Under the pieces are notes generated by a model. It saw only the letters and a list, made by a program, of their open reading frames with translations, was not told the origin of the DNA and ran no database searches. The translations under genes and the position numbers were made by a program. From the NCBI RefSeq assembly GCF_013410345.1, contig NZ_JACCFJ010000001.1, positions 186,001 through 250,000 of the forward strand: a stretch of DNA of 64,000 nt, read 5' to 3'. Source of the stretch: Saccharopolyspora hordei (lineage in GTDB: Bacteria; Actinomycetota; Actinomycetes; Mycobacteriales; Pseudonocardiaceae). Numbering within the stretch: the first letter of the stretch is position 1; each line of letters opens with the position of its first letter. Positions 7,576-15,514 of this stretch are shown piece after piece.

Positions 7576-8933
7576 GTGAAGGGCACCTTTCACCAACTGG
7601 GGGCGGTTTCGGGGGGTCGTTGCAACGCGGTTGATCAATTGGTTTGGGTCAGGAGTTTAGTCAGGCGCTCGGCTGGGGTGTCCCAGCCGAGCGTTTTGCG
7701 TGGTCGGCGGTTGAGTTGGGCGGCGACGGCGGCGAGGTCGTCGGGGGTGTGGACAGAGAGGTCGCTGCCTTTGGGGAAGTACTGGCGGAGCAGGCCGTTG
7801 GTGTTTTCGTTGCTGCCGCGTTGCCAGGGCGAGTGAGGGTCGCAGAAGTAGACCGGGATGTTGGTGGCGAGGGTGAACTCGTGGTGGCGGCTCATCTCAG
7901 CGCCTTGGTCCCAGGTCAGGGACCGTTTCAGGTGGGTGGGCAGTGTCTGGATGGTGGTGATGAGGCCGTCGCGGACGGTTTCGGCGTCGTGTCGTTCTGG
8001 CAGGTGGACCAGCAGCACGTAGCGGGTGGTGCGCTCGACCAGTGTGCCGATCGCGGATGCCCCGCCGGCACCGAGGATCAGGTCACCTTCCCAGTGGCCG
8101 GGCACGGCCCGGTCCGCGACCTCGGCCGGGCGGTCGCTGATCATCAGCATCGGTGCGGTGAAGCGGGACTGGCGTTGCTCGGTGGTCCGGCGGGGTCGGC
8201 GCACCGTACGGCCGGTGCGCAGCGCCCGGGCCAGTTCACGACGCAGTCCGCCGCGACCTTGGACATAAAGGGCCTGGTAGATCGTCTCGTGGGTCACGTG
8301 CAGCTCCGGGCGGTCGGGATGGTCCCGGCGCAGCCGATGGCTGATCTGCTCCGGGCTGTACCGGTCGTCGAGCATGCCCTGCACCCGTTCACGCAATTCG
8401 GGATGGGCGGCGATCTTGCCGGTCTTCGGCCGGGCGCGGCGCGCCTCGGCGCGAGCCTGAGCGGCATAGGGCCGGTAGTCACCGCTACCGGGATGACTGT
8501 TGCGCCGCAGCTCCCGGCTGATCGTGCCAGGATCACGCCCCAGCTCGCCTGCGATGGCCCGCACACCCAGGCCGGCCCGACGCAGGTCAGCGATCACCAG
8601 CCGCTCGTCCTGAGACAAAAACCGGGACGACACCTCGGGCCGGGCACGAGCCGGAGGTGACGGCGGGGCGCAAGAACACGTGGTCCCACGCCCCGCCCGT
8701 CGGCCGAATCGCCACCGATACCCGGTCGTGCGGCTGACCCCCACGATCCGGCATGCCTCAACCGTGCCCACACCCCGCGCCACAAGATCAAAATAGACCT
8801 CGCGCTCAGCAAGCAACTTCTTACACCCCTGAGGCGACCTGTCCTGACGGATCTCGAACACCGCAACCCCTGAACAAATCAGGCGTTGCAACCACCGCTA
8901 GAACCCGAGGGGTTGGCGAAAGGTGCCCTTCAC
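7576..8933 (-). mobile_element. IS30-family insertion sequence
   Basis: The element is 1,358 bp long, bounded by 22-bp terminal inverted repeats (7576-7597 and 8912-8933) that differ at one position; the core is GTGAAGGGCACCTTTC. A second, inner inverted pair GTTGCAACGC lies at 7619-7628 and 8883-8892. One transposase gene fills the interior. No 2-3 bp target duplication is evident at the borders, so the insertion may be old, recombined, or its true edge may be off by a base or two. Confidence 0.85.
7635..8861 (-). CDS. IS30-family transposase
   Basis: A DDE transposase of about 408 residues. The N-terminus has a helix-turn-helix region with GVGTVEACRIVGVSRTTGYRW and a second one with RAIAGELGRDPGTISRELRR, the IS30 signature. 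The rve-type core contains GHWEGDLILG (first Asp), LTWDQGAEM (second Asp) and WQRGSNENTNGLLRQYFPKG (Glu), so the catalytic triad is intact. The frame can be extended to TTG at 8891, but GTG at 8861 (FEIRQDRSPQGCKKLL) matches the usual start of actinobacterial IS30 proteins. The gene looks complete and potentially active. Confidence 0.93.
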   Translation of the reverse strand: MFEIRQDRSPQGCKKLLAEREVYFDLVARGVGTVEACRIVGVSRTTGYRWRFGRRAGRGTTCSCAPPSPPARARPEVSSRFLSQDERLVIADLRRAGLGVRAIAGELGRDPGTISRELRRNSHPGSGDYRPYAAQARAEARRARPKTGKIAAHPELRERVQGMLDDRYSPEQISHRLRRDHPDRPELHVTHETIYQALYVQGRGGLRRELARALRTGRTVRRPRRTTEQRQSRFTAPMLMISDRPAEVADRAVPGHWEGDLILGAGGASAIGTLVERTTRYVLLVHLPERHDAETVRDGLITTIQTLPTHLKRSLTWDQGAEMSRHHEFTLATNIPVYFCDPHSPWQRGSNENTNGLLRQYFPKGSDLSVHTPDDLAAVAAQLNRRPRKTLGWDTPAERLTKLLTQTN

Positions 8934-8969
8934 TCCTCACCTGATCGGGTGGGACGGGGGCGGTCGGGT

Positions 8970-9019
8970 GGGTCGTGAGTGCGTAGGCCGGTTGGAGCCG
9001 GTTTTCGCACTCACGACCC
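8970..9019. repeat. 50-bp dispersed palindromic repeat, copy 1
   Basis: Hairpin with outer arms GGGTCGTGAGTGCG / CGCACTCACGACCC and an inner CCGG...CCGG stem. It begins 1 bp after the stop codon of the small membrane gene of cassette A. The same 50-mer, in reverse orientation and about 44/50 identical, recurs at 36747-36796. It probably serves as a terminator here. Confidence 0.8.
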
Positions 9020-9020
9020 G

Positions 9021-9290
9021 TTAGGTGCGGAGGTGGTGGCGGCCGGTGGGGTGGTCGTCGGGATCGAGGTCGGGGAAGCGCGGTGGGGGTGCGGGAGGGG
9101 TCGGAGGTTGCTCGCGGGCGCGTTCGGCTTCGACGTGGGCGATGAGGTGCCAGACCGTGTGGTCGCCGTTCCCGGTTCCGGCGTGGCGTCCGGTGGCGAA
9201 GATCAGGCCGGTGATCGGGAGGCGGGTGGTGAGCAGGGCGAGGATGAGCAGGTCGAACAGGACGAAGGTGCTCAGCTGGAGCCAGAACAC
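9021..9290 (-). CDS. Cassette A small membrane protein with VWHLIAHVEAER motif
   Basis: An 89-residue protein starting at GTG 9290, with GAGAGG about 8 bp upstream. One hydrophobic helix (about residues 5-24, FVLFDLLILALLTTRLPITG) is followed by VWHLIAHVEAERARE and a Pro/His-rich tail. The same motif, VWQLIAHVEAERQRE, occurs in the protein at 52252-52578, which also follows a zinc-finger gene divergent from an XRE regulator. The two are clearly paralogues in the same genetic setting. No named family is recognised. A membrane-anchored partner of the adjacent regulators is an inference from context. Confidence 0.68.
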   Translation of the reverse strand: MFWLQLSTFVLFDLLILALLTTRLPITGLIFATGRHAGTGNGDHTVWHLIAHVEAERAREQPPTPPAPPPRFPDLDPDDHPTGRHHLRT

Positions 9291-9349
9291 GGCGGTGGGT
9301 TCCTCTCGGTCGGTCGGTTCGGGGATGAGCTGCCGCGGCTCGTGAGGTC

Positions 9350-9562
9350 TCAGGAGCGGTCGGCCAGTCGGCGCCAGCAGTCCATGCAGGTGTGCTCGCG
9401 GATCCAGTCCACTTCGGACCGGTCGTGCAGCTCGGCGGCGTCGGCCTCGACCCCGCAGTAGGCCGTGACCCGTTCGTCGTGCGGGGCTCTCGTTGCTGCG
9501 ATGGGAAAAGCGTGGCGGCCACCCGTGACCGGCCGCCACACGTAGGTCAAGGAACCGAACAT
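9350..9562 (-). CDS. Cassette A zinc-finger-like small protein
   Basis: A 70-residue protein starting at ATG 9562 with AAGGAG upstream. It carries WRPVTGGRHAF near the N-terminus, then VTAYCG, and ends WIREHTCMDCWRRLAD. The spaced His, Cys and CxxC residues would make a single zinc site. The paralogue at 52014-52250 has the same arrangement (WVPAAGRRHA, VTTLC, WPTCAEC). Both are divergent from an XRE/DUF5753 gene. Such small zinc-finger proteins are common in Pseudonocardiaceae beside XRE regulators. Their role is unknown. Confidence 0.72.
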   Translation of the reverse strand: MFGSLTYVWRPVTGGRHAFPIAATRAPHDERVTAYCGVEADAAELHDRSEVDWIREHTCMDCWRRLADRS

Positions 9563-9591
9563 CGGGACTCCTTCCGGGTTTCTGCCGTCGA

Positions 9592-9654
9592 TGAGACAGT
9601 CCAAAAAACTTCTACGCAATCTTGTTCACCAGTTTGTGTAATGGCGCTGTCTCA
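9592..9654. promoter_or_regulatory. Divergent control region of cassette A
   Basis: The 114 bp between the zinc-finger gene and the XRE gene contains an exact 8-bp inverted pair, TGAGACAG (9592-9599) and CTGTCTCA (9647-9654). The centres are 55 bp apart, close to five helical turns. The stretch is notably AT-richer than its surroundings and must hold both divergent promoters. A regulator binding both half-sites and looping is possible but unproven. Confidence 0.4.
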
Positions 9655-9676
9655 GGCCCTGAAATAGCGTGGGTAT

Positions 9677-10525
9677 ATGACGACGGCACGTTCACGCGGT
9701 CTTGGCGCCGAAGTTCGCAAATTGCGAAAGGATGCCGGCCTGAAGCTCGAAGAACTGGCGGAACTGTGCGGATGGTCGCGCGCGACGTTCGGCCGCATCG
9801 AATCCGGCGACAAGGTCCTCACCGAGGCTGAGGCAGCGATCATCCTCGGAACCCTCGGCGTCAAAGGAAGTGAGCGCAAACGACTGCTCGAGCTCGCACG
9901 CGACGCCCATCAACCGCACTGGTGGGAGGTCGGGCATTCTGACCTGCCGCACCTACTGGTAGGCCTGCTGGAGTTCGAGCGCATAGCTACGCAGATCACC
10001 GACGTGGCTCTCGGTTTCGTCCCGGGCCTGCTGCAAACCGCTGACTACGCGAGAGCCGTGATCAGTGCTGGGAATGTGACGGAGGCTCAGCTCGAATCCA
10101 GGGTCTCACTGCGTCTCGGTAGGCAAAGCGTCCTGACTCGCCAGAACCCGGTCGCGTTTCGGGCGCTGATCGATGAGTCTGTGCTGCACCGCCCCATCGG
10201 CGGCTACGACGTGATGGCCGAGCAGCTGAGACAGATCGTCCGGGTGTCTCGTCGCCCGCACATCACCGTGCAGGTGCTCCCCTTCTCTGCTGGAGCGCAC
10301 GTCGGCCTGAACGGGAGTCACCTCATCCTCGAGTTCCAGCGGCAACGACCCATCGTCCACCTGGAGCATCGGCGTTCCAGCGTCTTCCTCGACGACCCTG
10401 CGGACACCGCCCCGTTCCTGGAGGCCATACCTACTCTGGCCGAGGCGGCGTTGACGCCAGAGGAGTCAGTCGAGCTGATCGCGAGCCACGCAGAAGCCAT
10501 GGAGGCAGAGCATGAGGTCGTTTGA
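9677..10525 (+). CDS. XRE-family regulator with DUF5753 domain (cassette A)
   Basis: A 282-residue regulator. Residues about 8-65 form the XRE helix-turn-helix (LGAEVRKLRKDAGLKLEELA, then WSRATFGRIESGDKVLT). The remainder is the DUF5753 (Scr1-type) domain, with QITDVALGFVPGLLQTADYAR, LTRQNPVAFRALIDES and VQVLPFSAGAHVGLNGSHL. Its end overlaps the start of a DUF397 gene by 14 bp. XRE-DUF397 pairs include WhiJ-like and Scr1/Scr2 systems of Streptomyces, where the small protein counteracts the DNA-binding protein. Here the operon is divergent from the zinc-finger/membrane pair. Confidence 0.9.
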   Translation: MTTARSRGLGAEVRKLRKDAGLKLEELAELCGWSRATFGRIESGDKVLTEAEAAIILGTLGVKGSERKRLLELARDAHQPHWWEVGHSDLPHLLVGLLEFERIATQITDVALGFVPGLLQTADYARAVISAGNVTEAQLESRVSLRLGRQSVLTRQNPVAFRALIDESVLHRPIGGYDVMAEQLRQIVRVSRRPHITVQVLPFSAGAHVGLNGSHLILEFQRQRPIVHLEHRRSSVFLDDPADTAPFLEAIPTLAEAALTPEESVELIASHAEAMEAEHEVV

Positions 10526-10751
10526 CAACTGGCGGAAGTCCAGTCACAGCGGAGAGGAGACCAATTGCGTCGAGGTCGGCTGGCGGAAGTCGAGCTACAG
10601 CGGTGAAGAAGGCGACTGCGTCGAGGTCGGCGCCGGCGTTGACCTCGTCGGGGTCCGGGACACCAAGGACCGCGACGGCGGGACGCTGACCTTCCCACCG
10701 CGGGCCTGGTCCTCGTTCCTGCACCGCCTGAAGGCCGACCAGCTCGGCTGA
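10512..10751 (+). CDS. DUF397 protein with internally duplicated motif (cassette A)
   Basis: A 79-residue DUF397 protein, the usual partner of XRE/DUF5753 regulators. The family motif W-RKSS-S-G...CVEVG appears twice in a row (residues 7-23 and 24-40) before the single C-terminal part VGVRDTKDRDG...WSSFLHRLKA. The normal family has one copy, so a 17-codon tandem duplication has occurred. It overlaps the XRE gene by 14 bp, which implies translational coupling. Its stop codon abuts the stop of the convergent sacsin-type gene with no spacing. Whether the doubled motif changes partner binding is unknown. Confidence 0.85.
   Translation: MRSFDNWRKSSHSGEETNCVEVGWRKSSYSGEEGDCVEVGAGVDLVGVRDTKDRDGGTLTFPPRAWSSFLHRLKADQLG
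10530..10631 (+). repeat. 51-bp tandem duplication inside the DUF397 gene
   Basis: Two adjacent in-frame 51-bp units (10530-10580, 10581-10631) each encode WRKSS(H/Y)SGEE followed by CVEVG. They have diverged mainly at third positions and around the TN/GD codons, so the duplication is not brand new and has been kept in frame. Confidence 0.85.
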
Positions 10752-13730
10752 TCAGCGCAGCAGCGTCGTCGCCTCCGGGTCCGCCAGCAGGGCCGTCAGC
10801 GCGAAGCGCTCGTGCCACGCTCCGGCCGCCCAGGCCAGGGCGCGGGCCAGGCCGTCCGGGGTCCGCTCCGCGTGCACCGCACCGGTGCTCGTGACCCACC
10901 AGTGCACCCGGTGCTCCCCCGACGACGAGCGCACGCGCAGGCCGTCGTGGAGCGTGACCTCGCCGGTCGGCACCGGGATCCCCAGCAGCTCGCAGGACGC
11001 CGGGACACGCCCGACCTCCGGCCAGCTCTGGGTGCGCCCCTCGCCGACCACCTGCATCGTGTTCTCCTCCGACGCCAGCGGCAGGTCGAGCAGTTCCGCG
11101 AGGGCTTCGGCGTCGAACTGGTCCGGGCTGCCACCGGCGACCACCAGCGGGGCCTCCAGGACGCTGAGCATCCACGGCTCGTCCAGCACCACCGCCCGGC
11201 CCGTGCTCACCACCGCGCCGGAGACCGAGCGCACCGTCTCCGGCGGGTCGATCTCGGCCGGGTCGATCGTCCGGCTGGCCACCGCGTCCGCCAGCGCCTG
11301 GTGCGCGCGCAGGGCGGTCCCCGCGCGCACCGTGCGGTCCGGGTCGCCCAGGCGCTCCAGGATGTCCGCGGCGTCGTCGGTGTCCGCGATGCGCAGCTCG
11401 CCCCGCACGCCCGCCAGCTCCAGGTGCTGGGCGTCCAGGCCCACGTCCGGCACCGGGTCGTACAGGCCCGCCAGCTCCTCGGCCTCCGGGAGCCGCCAGG
11501 AGCGCGGCGGAGCGCCCGCGAGCAGCGCGTAGCGCTCGATCCACCAGGCCGAGTAGCTGCCCGGTTCCCGCAGCGCGCGCAGGGCGTCCGGGGACCGGGC
11601 CAGCAGGCGCAGCGCGGCGGGCCAGCCGTCGTCGGCCACCAGGTCCAGGTCGCGGATGCCGACGAACCTCGGCGGCGGCCAGCTCTCCGGCTGCGCCGCC
11701 TCCTGCTCGGCCCACCACAGGTGGACGTCCGGGAAGCCCTCGTCCGGCTCCACCGGGTCTTCCTCGACCCGCACCGCGAACCCGTTCAGCACGCCGATCG
11801 CGCGCAGCAGGTCGGCCGGCCACTCGGCCGCGAAGTCCTCGTCGAGCACGCCCAGCGGCCCGTCCTCGCCGACGTACTCCTCGTCCAGCACGTCCAGCAG
11901 GGCGGCGTCCGGCAGCAGCAGCTCGTCGGCGCGGCGGAAGTCGCCGTCGGCGTCGGGCAGCGCGAGCGCGCCGATCCAGTCCCGCGGCTGGGTGCTCGCG
12001 ACCAGTTGCAGCACCGCCTCGGCCAGCGGGCGCACGTCGACGCCGGAGCGGGCGTCGGCGACGCTGCGCCGCACCGCGTCCTCCAGCGGTGGTGCGTCCA
12101 GCAGTTCCGTCGGTCCCGCGGGGTGCGCGCCGAGCTTCTCCAGCAGCGGGTGGGTGGCGTCGGGGTGCGCGATGCGCAGCCCCGAGATGTCCAACGTGGA
12201 CAGCAGCGCGGCCGGGTCGGGGTCGGCGCCGGGGCGGCTGAGCAGCACGTCACGCACGCCGCTGACGGTGCGCCCGTCGGCCAGCGGCACGGGCAGCGCG
12301 GTGAACTCCTCGCGGGCGGCCGGGTCCGCGCCCTCGACCGGCGCCAGCGCGTCGTAGAGGCGGTACCACCACTCCGGTGGGCGCTCCAGCCCGGTCACCG
12401 CTTCCACGATCTCCGCCGCGGCCAGCCTGCGGACCTCCAGCACGTGCAGCGACCGGCGGTGGCGCGTGTCGGAGAGGTCGGCCTCCAGCAGGCCGGGGAC
12501 CACGTCGGCCAGCAGCTCCACCAGTTCCGGCGAGACGTGCTCGAGGACCTTGGACTCCAGCGGGGCGACCAGCTTCCCGCTCGCCGCGGGCAGCCACGCC
12601 GCGACGCGCAGCCGGTCGGTCACGCCCTGCCGCAGCTTGTCGTCCACATCGGACAGCGGGAACCCGGCCAACGGCACCAGCGAGGTCCGGTGCGCCGGGT
12701 CGACCTTGCCGACCAGCGCCGGGTAGCACTCGGCGGCGTAGGTCAGCACCGCGTCCGCCGCGGCGGAGGCCGCGACCCGCCGACGGTCCGGTTCCACCGG
12801 CACGCTGGCCAGCAGCCGCGCCGGCAGCGACAGCCGCTCCTCGGTCGGCGTCGGCGCGTGCAGCACGTCCTCGGCCAGCGCGATCGGCACGCCCTCGTCG
12901 TCCAGCGGGACCGCCCAGGTCACGCGCCACTCCGCGGCGTGCCGGGCCTCCACGCCGAGCCCGGCCAAGGCCGCCTCGCTCAACCTGCCCGACGCGCGGT
13001 GCACCAGCCACCGGTCGCTGCGGAACGGGCCGTGCACCACCAGGCGGTCGGCGTCCAGGTCCTCGCGGCGCCAGGCCTGCTCGCCGATCCGGATCTCGGT
13101 GAGCGCGGGCAGCGCGAGCAGCAGGTCGGGCGCCTGGCCGGTGAACTCGGCCAGCAGCGCGTCGACGTCCACGTCCGCGCGCAGCGGCAGCCGCACCTCG
13201 GTGTCGTAGCCCGCGGGCGGCTCCCCGGTCGTCGGCCACGGCAGCCGCAGCACCGGGACCTCCCCGGACCGCTTCGCCAGCTCCTCCGCCGGGCCCGGCA
13301 GCTGCGCCACCGCGTCGCGGGTGCGCGCGGCCGAGAACGCCACACCGCCGGTCGTGGACACCACGCTCGGCTCGTCGGAGACCGCCAGCACGGCGGCGAA
13401 CCCGACGCCGAACCGGCCGACCGAACCGCCCTCGCGCTTGGCCGACGCGCGCAGCGACGCCAGGGCCGCCACGCCCTCGGCGGTCAGCGGCGCACCGGTG
13501 TTGGCGACCCGCAGCTCACCGTCGCGGACCTCGACGCGCAGCACCCCGCACGAGCCCGCGGCGTCGGCGGCGTTCTGCGCCAGCTCGACCAGCAGGCGTT
13601 CGCGGTAGCCGCCGAGCCGGAGGTCCTCCTCGGCGTTGGCGTCCTCGCGGAACCGGGTCGGCGAGGCCTCCCAGGACTGCAGCACGGCCTGCCGGAGCTC
13701 GGCCGCGCCGAACACGTCCGGCTCGGTCAC
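10752..13730 (-). CDS. Sacsin-type GHKL ATPase domain protein
   Basis: A very large (about 992 residues) protein with an N-terminal HSP90-like ATPase domain of the sacsin type. Residues about 30-60 contain YRERLLVELAQNAADAAGS (ATP-binding Asn). VRDGELRVANTGAPL gives the Asp/Gly motif and VGRFGVGFAAVLAVSDEP the Gly-rich lid. The long remainder has no recognised domain. Start GTG 13730 overlaps the stop of the upstream DUF3027 gene (GTGA), so the two are translationally coupled. A chaperone-like or stress role is suggested by the fold, but the function is unknown in actinobacteria. Confidence 0.8.
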   Translation of the reverse strand: MTEPDVFGAAELRQAVLQSWEASPTRFREDANAEEDLRLGGYRERLLVELAQNAADAAGSCGVLRVEVRDGELRVANTGAPLTAEGVAALASLRASAKREGGSVGRFGVGFAAVLAVSDEPSVVSTTGGVAFSAARTRDAVAQLPGPAEELAKRSGEVPVLRLPWPTTGEPPAGYDTEVRLPLRADVDVDALLAEFTGQAPDLLLALPALTEIRIGEQAWRREDLDADRLVVHGPFRSDRWLVHRASGRLSEAALAGLGVEARHAAEWRVTWAVPLDDEGVPIALAEDVLHAPTPTEERLSLPARLLASVPVEPDRRRVAASAAADAVLTYAAECYPALVGKVDPAHRTSLVPLAGFPLSDVDDKLRQGVTDRLRVAAWLPAASGKLVAPLESKVLEHVSPELVELLADVVPGLLEADLSDTRHRRSLHVLEVRRLAAAEIVEAVTGLERPPEWWYRLYDALAPVEGADPAAREEFTALPVPLADGRTVSGVRDVLLSRPGADPDPAALLSTLDISGLRIAHPDATHPLLEKLGAHPAGPTELLDAPPLEDAVRRSVADARSGVDVRPLAEAVLQLVASTQPRDWIGALALPDADGDFRRADELLLPDAALLDVLDEEYVGEDGPLGVLDEDFAAEWPADLLRAIGVLNGFAVRVEEDPVEPDEGFPDVHLWWAEQEAAQPESWPPPRFVGIRDLDLVADDGWPAALRLLARSPDALRALREPGSYSAWWIERYALLAGAPPRSWRLPEAEELAGLYDPVPDVGLDAQHLELAGVRGELRIADTDDAADILERLGDPDRTVRAGTALRAHQALADAVASRTIDPAEIDPPETVRSVSGAVVSTGRAVVLDEPWMLSVLEAPLVVAGGSPDQFDAEALAELLDLPLASEENTMQVVGEGRTQSWPEVGRVPASCELLGIPVPTGEVTLHDGLRVRSSSGEHRVHWWVTSTGAVHAERTPDGLARALAWAAGAWHERFALTALLADPEATTLLR

Positions 13731-14590
13731 CCCCGCTCCGAGGTGCGCGACTCGTAGTCGAGGGTCGCGTCGTCGTAGACGACCTCGGCCACCGGCACCG
13801 TGGAGGAGACGTCCACCTCGACCTCGGAGTGCGCGCCGCAGCCGAACTCGACGCTGACCACGCGGCCGTCGGCGGGCGCGTACTCGTTGGCGCACACGCC
13901 GAACGCGCCACCCATCGACCCGGCCAGCTTCAGGAAGAACCCGCAGGTCCCGCAGGCCGCCGGGGCGGAGCGGGCCATCTCGGAACGCGGCCCGAACTCG
14001 CCGCCGTACCAGCGCTCCGCGGCCTGCAGGCGGCCCTCGTGGCTGAGCACCCGCTTGCGGCCCAAGCCGACCTCGCGGGCGACGTCCTCCACCGCGGGGT
14101 CGTCGCTGGCGAGGTACCCGGGGGCCAGCCGCGGGTCGTCGGGGCGGGTCGGCAGCAGGTCACCGGGACCGACGTCGCCCGGCCGGACCCGCTCGGCCCA
14201 CGGCACCCACTCGGGTGCGGTGAGCGCGTTCGGTCCCGGCAGCAGCACGACCTCGCTGACGGTGACCGGCTCCCCCGGCCCGACGCTGGCGACGGTGACC
14301 GCCCACCGCCAGCCGACGTAGCCCGGGTAGTTCGACTCGAAGTAGTGCGTCGCCGCGTGCGGGCCCTCCGGCTCCACGCCGACGTGCGCCCCCACCGGGT
14401 CCGCCGCCTCGGGGTCCACGGTCAGCACGGGCGAGCCGATCGGGTCCGCCCCCGGCCTGGCCTCGTCCTCCGCCGCAGCTCGCGCGACGTCCACAGCCGC
14501 GGCGAGCTCCGGGTTCACGGGCTCCGGCTCGGGCTGCCCGGTGTCCCCGGACGGGGCGTCCGCGCCTGGGCTGGTCATCGGAGCAGGCAT
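13727..14590 (-). CDS. DUF3027 protein
   Basis: A protein of about 287 residues found throughout actinobacteria (Rv0883c type). A low-complexity acidic N-terminus leads into the conserved body with THYFESNYPGYVGWRWAVTV, VLLPGPNALTAPEWVPW and RVRPGDVGPGDLLPT. The C-terminal part has ACGTCGFFLKLAGSMGGAFG, CANEYAPADG and FGCGAHSE, four well-spaced cysteines that could bind zinc. ATG at 14590 or 14578 are both possible; no clear Shine-Dalgarno decides. It is coupled to the sacsin-type ATPase and divergent from a glutaminyl cyclase gene. The function is unknown. Confidence 0.82.
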   Translation of the reverse strand: MPAPMTSPGADAPSGDTGQPEPEPVNPELAAAVDVARAAAEDEARPGADPIGSPVLTVDPEAADPVGAHVGVEPEGPHAATHYFESNYPGYVGWRWAVTVASVGPGEPVTVSEVVLLPGPNALTAPEWVPWAERVRPGDVGPGDLLPTRPDDPRLAPGYLASDDPAVEDVAREVGLGRKRVLSHEGRLQAAERWYGGEFGPRSEMARSAPAACGTCGFFLKLAGSMGGAFGVCANEYAPADGRVVSVEFGCGAHSEVEVDVSSTVPVAEVVYDDATLDYESRTSERG

Positions 14591-14656
14591 AGGCGTCACG
14601 GGCTCGATTGTGCCGTACGCGGTCGTCGGCGCAGTCGGCCGTGTCAAGCTTTCGGG

Positions 14657-15493
14657 GTGCGACTGCTGCTGGCTCGACGTGTTCTCTGTGGCGTTGTGCT
14701 CGCTCTCGGGGTGGTGGCGTGTGCGCCGTCGGTACCAGCGCAGCACGACGGCCAGCACGACAGCGAGCAGACCGATCAGGGCGTTGGGCACGCGGGAAGC
14801 CTGCCACACCTTCGACCTGAGGTGATCCGCGTGCTCCCGCACGACCGCTCCTCGTTCACTCAGGGACTGGAGGTCTCCGACGGCACCCTCTACGAGGGCA
14901 CCGGCCTGCGGGGCGAGTCGCTGCTGCGCGCCACCGATCTCGCCACCGGCCAGGTGCGCCGCGAGGTCCGCCTCCCGGGCGACCTCTTCGGTGAGGGCAT
15001 CACCGTCACAGGTGACCGTATCTGGCAGCTCACCTGGCAGGAAGGGGTTGCGCTGGAGCGGGACCGGGAAACCCTGGCCGAGTTGCGCCGAGTGGAGTAC
15101 TCCGGCGAGGGCTGGGGGCTGTGCTTCGACGGGACGCGCCTGGTGATGAGCGACGGCAGCGACCGGTTGACCTTCCGCGACCCGGCGACGTTCGCGCCCA
15201 CCGGCTCGGTGGAGGTGCGGGCGGAGGGCTCCCCGGTCGAGGAGCTCAACGAGCTGGAGTGCGTCGACGGCCAGGTGTGGGCCAACGTCTGGCGCAGTGA
15301 CCAGATCGTGCGCATCGACCCGGCGTCCGGGCAGGTCACGGCGGTGGTCGACGCCTCCGGCCTGTTGAGCCCGCAGCAGCGGGCGGGCACTGACGTGCTC
15401 AACGGCATCGCCGCCGTGCCGGGCACCGACGAGTTCCTGCTCACCGGCAAGCTCTGGCCGGCAGTCTTCCGAGTTCGCTTCGTACCGGCGTGA
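14657..15493 (+). CDS. Glutaminyl-peptide cyclotransferase, lipoprotein
   Basis: A 278-residue plant/bacterial-type glutaminyl cyclase, a five-bladed beta-propeller that converts N-terminal Gln to pyroglutamate on exported proteins. The signal peptide ends in the lipobox LGVVAC, so it is probably anchored outside the membrane. Family motifs are LPHDRSSFTQGLEVSDGTLYE, TWQEG, GEGWGLCFDG, LNELECVDGQVWANVW and LNGIAAVPGTDEFLLTGKLWP. Start GTG 14657 lies 66 bp from the divergent DUF3027 gene. Identification is firm because the propeller motifs are all present. Confidence 0.9.
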   Translation: MRLLLARRVLCGVVLALGVVACAPSVPAQHDGQHDSEQTDQGVGHAGSLPHLRPEVIRVLPHDRSSFTQGLEVSDGTLYEGTGLRGESLLRATDLATGQVRREVRLPGDLFGEGITVTGDRIWQLTWQEGVALERDRETLAELRRVEYSGEGWGLCFDGTRLVMSDGSDRLTFRDPATFAPTGSVEVRAEGSPVEELNELECVDGQVWANVWRSDQIVRIDPASGQVTAVVDASGLLSPQQRAGTDVLNGIAAVPGTDEFLLTGKLWPAVFRVRFVPA

Positions 15494-15514
15494 TCGTCGG
15501 TACGGTCTGTGCGC

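Noticed and set aside
8861-8891. TTG start at 8891 for the transposase
   Set aside because: The extra ten residues are not typical of IS30 proteins and overlap the inner inverted repeat; GTG 8861 fits better.
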